From an uncultured Actinomycetes bacterium (GTDB taxonomy: Bacteria > Actinomycetota > Acidimicrobiia > Acidimicrobiales > Acidimicrobilacustridaceae): a stretch of DNA of 14,994 nucleotides. The position numbers and the translations under genes are program-made. This document shows positions 13,444 to 14,994 of this stretch, piece by piece. Position 1 is the first letter of the stretch, and every line of letters starts with the position of its first letter. The stretch is taken from positions 1 through 14,994 of the forward strand of contig CALBSE010000059.1 of the NCBI GenBank assembly GCA_937927725.1, given 5' to 3'. The notes under the pieces are model-generated. The model saw only the letters and a program-made list of their open reading frames with translations, ran no database searches and was not told the DNA's origin.

Positions 13444-14841
13444 GTGCCGCCCGTTCCCCTCAACGATTCTGCAGTGATCGAAGACTCGACCGTATCTGGC
13501 GGAGTTTTCGCACCGGGGCGACGTTTGCTGACCTCAGGATTGGTCCTGATCGTCACATTGGTTGCCTTCGAGTCGATGTCGGTGGCGACGGTTATGCCTC
13601 TGGTCGAAGCCGATCTCGGTGACCTTGCGCTGTATGGGTGGGTCTTCAGTGCGTTCTTCCTCGGGACTCTTGTCGGTGTTGTCATCGCAGGGACAGCATC
13701 AGATCGGATGCGACCAGCGATTCCGTTTGCAGCTGGCCTCGTGTTGTTTGCGATTGGCCTTGTCGTTGGTGGAACAGCTCCCACGATGTTTGTGCTGGTG
13801 CTTGGCCGATTCCTTCAAGGAATCGGAGCGGGCGCGATGCCCGCTACCTCATATGTCTGTATCGGACGCAGCTACCCGCTTCAACAACGTCCAAAGATGT
13901 TCGCGTTGATCTCGAGCGCGTGGATGCTTCCGTCAGTCATTGGTCCAGTGGTCGCCGCCTGGATTGCTCAAAGCGTTGGCTGGCGTTGGGTCTTTCTAGG
14001 GTTGCTGCCACTGTCCGCGATCATCGGGGTTGTTGCCGTGATCGGTGTGAAGTCTGTCCCCGCGCCAGAGAAACCGTCTGGCGAGCGAAATGTCCTCAAC
14101 GCTGTTCTTGTCGCTGCCGGTGCCGGACTTCTTCTCGTTGGCCTGGGTTCACGAGCGATGTATGTCTTCATCCCCGTCACACTCGTCGGCGCGCTCATCA
14201 TGGTTCCGCCGTTCCTTCGATTAACGCCGGTCGGTATCTTGCGAGCTCGAGCAGGACTACCGGCCACAGTGGCGGTGCGTGGGCTTCTGAATTTCGGTTT
14301 CTATGCGGCCGACGCGTTCGTGCCATTCGCCCTTACGTCGGTGCGAGGTATGTCACCGGTCTATGGCGGGCTCGCGATGACCACAGCGTCGCTTACGTGG
14401 ACTGTGTCGTCATGGTTGCAGGCACGGTGGATTCGCACTCGCGGCTCAACGATTTTGGTCGTCGCCGGAATGGCAATCATCGCGATCGGAACGGCAGGAA
14501 TGCTGACTGTGCTGATCCCAGCAGTTCCGGGATGGATCGGTCTTGTCGCCTGGGGTGTGGCTGGCTTCGGAATGGGACTCGCGTTTTCCCCACTTGCACA
14601 CGTCGCATTGGAATTGGCCGACAAGGGTCAAGAAGGAAAGGCGACAACAGCAATCCAGTTGAGCGACACACTCGGCGCCGCTCTGGGAATCGGAGTTGCT
14701 GGCGTGCTCGTATCGACCGTGGGCGCATTGGCGGATTCTGAGATCACTGGGCTCGTCCTGACGTTTGGCATGGCGACGGCAGTCGCAGTACTAGGCGCCG
14801 TGCTTGGGACTCGGGTGCCGCGTGGCAGCGAACTAGGTTGA
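13444..14841 (+). CDS. Major facilitator superfamily transporter (drug-efflux-like)
   Basis: Inner-membrane transporter of 465 aa with about 12 hydrophobic helices. It shows MFS motif A-like GTASDRMRP (83-91) after helix 2, the motif B arginine in GRFLQGIGAG (Arg122), and the drug/H+ antiporter motif C-like PSVIGPVVAAWIAQSVGWRW (163-182). This pattern fits proton-driven multidrug exporters; the substrate is unknown. A conserved central loop separates the two halves (about 202-210). I chose the GTG at 13444, which follows a -10 box at leaderless spacing. The frame is open back to 13246, but that part contains tRNA-Arg and is not protein-like. No regulator gene adjoins it. Confidence 0.88.
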   Translation: MPPVPLNDSAVIEDSTVSGGVFAPGRRLLTSGLVLIVTLVAFESMSVATVMPLVEADLGDLALYGWVFSAFFLGTLVGVVIAGTASDRMRPAIPFAAGLVLFAIGLVVGGTAPTMFVLVLGRFLQGIGAGAMPATSYVCIGRSYPLQQRPKMFALISSAWMLPSVIGPVVAAWIAQSVGWRWVFLGLLPLSAIIGVVAVIGVKSVPAPEKPSGERNVLNAVLVAAGAGLLLVGLGSRAMYVFIPVTLVGALIMVPPFLRLTPVGILRARAGLPATVAVRGLLNFGFYAADAFVPFALTSVRGMSPVYGGLAMTTASLTWTVSSWLQARWIRTRGSTILVVAGMAIIAIGTAGMLTVLIPAVPGWIGLVAWGVAGFGMGLAFSPLAHVALELADKGQEGKATTAIQLSDTLGAALGIGVAGVLVSTVGALADSEITGLVLTFGMATAVAVLGAVLGTRVPRGSELG

Positions 14842-14935
14842 GCGCACAACAACACACAGAGGGGGAGTGTTGGTGGGGGTCTTTGCGATCCACGCGCCAT
14901 TCCCGCTTTTGCTTGCGTATTGGAGATGACAGACG

Positions 14936-14994
14936 ATGAAGTTGGCTCTCGGACTCGACCTGTATAGAGGTGCCGCTCTCGATGTCCCTGTCGA
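14936..14994 (+). CDS. Probable LLM-class (F420-dependent) oxidoreductase, N-terminus only
   Basis: The ATG at 14936 opens a frame that runs off the window: MKLALGLDLYRGAALDVPV. This resembles the first beta strand of luciferase-like, F420- or FMN-dependent oxidoreductases of actinobacteria, which often begin MKLGLGLGY followed by a similar stretch. A GGAG lies ten bases upstream. The preceding 14842-14935 gap holds only a weak inverted repeat (CAACAC 14850-14855 with GTGTTG 14867-14872). With only 19 complete codons, the assignment is tentative. Confidence 0.45.
   Translation, partial: MKLALGLDLYRGAALDVPV

Noticed and set aside
13638..14741. 367-codon plus-strand frame inside the MFS gene
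   Set aside because: The product is rich in Arg, Ser and Cys with no family features; the overlapping MFS frame has helices and motifs.

Overview
The window looks like chromosomal DNA from a moderately GC-rich actinobacterium, probably of the Acidimicrobiia/Ilumatobacter type; that lineage is an inference. The evidence is the gene order glutamate racemase, Rv1339-like metallo-beta-lactamase-fold enzyme, RNase PH, RdgB (known from mycobacteria), an HU protein with a long Lys/Ala/Pro tail, a DUF4395 protein, a probable F420/LLM-type oxidoreductase at the right edge, GTG starts, and -10 boxes placed exactly six bases before start codons, as expected of leaderless mRNAs. I see no phage, insertion sequence, CRISPR array or defence island. 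This is mainly a housekeeping region.

Left part (1-4255): murI, then the sulfate-activation operon cysD-cysNC behind its own promoter and a short leader hairpin. A cysteine-free Rrf2 regulator follows in convergent orientation. This sulfur block separates murI from the genes that usually follow it.

Centre (4334-7896): a tightly packed operon of the metallo-beta-lactamase-fold enzyme, rph, rdgB and a CPBP membrane protease (overlaps or gaps of 5 bases or fewer), then clpP with a strong ribosome-binding site. On the minus strand, rpe and a small membrane-anchored protein of unknown function form a two-gene unit converging on clpP. A terminator-like hairpin for clpP lies inside the unknown gene.

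Right part (9172-14994): a TrmA/RumA-type RNA methyltransferase diverges from rpe. Next come a DUF4395-thioredoxin fusion with two CxxC motifs and an abutting zinc-free MDR oxidoreductase, then HU with a strong terminator. Three tRNA genes follow (Lys-CTT and His-GTG on minus, Arg-TCT on plus), then an MFS transporter whose likely leaderless promoter sits directly behind tRNA-Arg, and the first codons of a probable LLM-class oxidoreductase.

The most notable points are the DUF4395-thioredoxin fusion, the repeated TANNNT-N6-start arrangement at four genes, the insertion of sulfate activation plus an Rrf2 regulator into a conserved neighbourhood, and the exact 48-base repeat coding for the HU tail. 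I found no clearly undescribed system.
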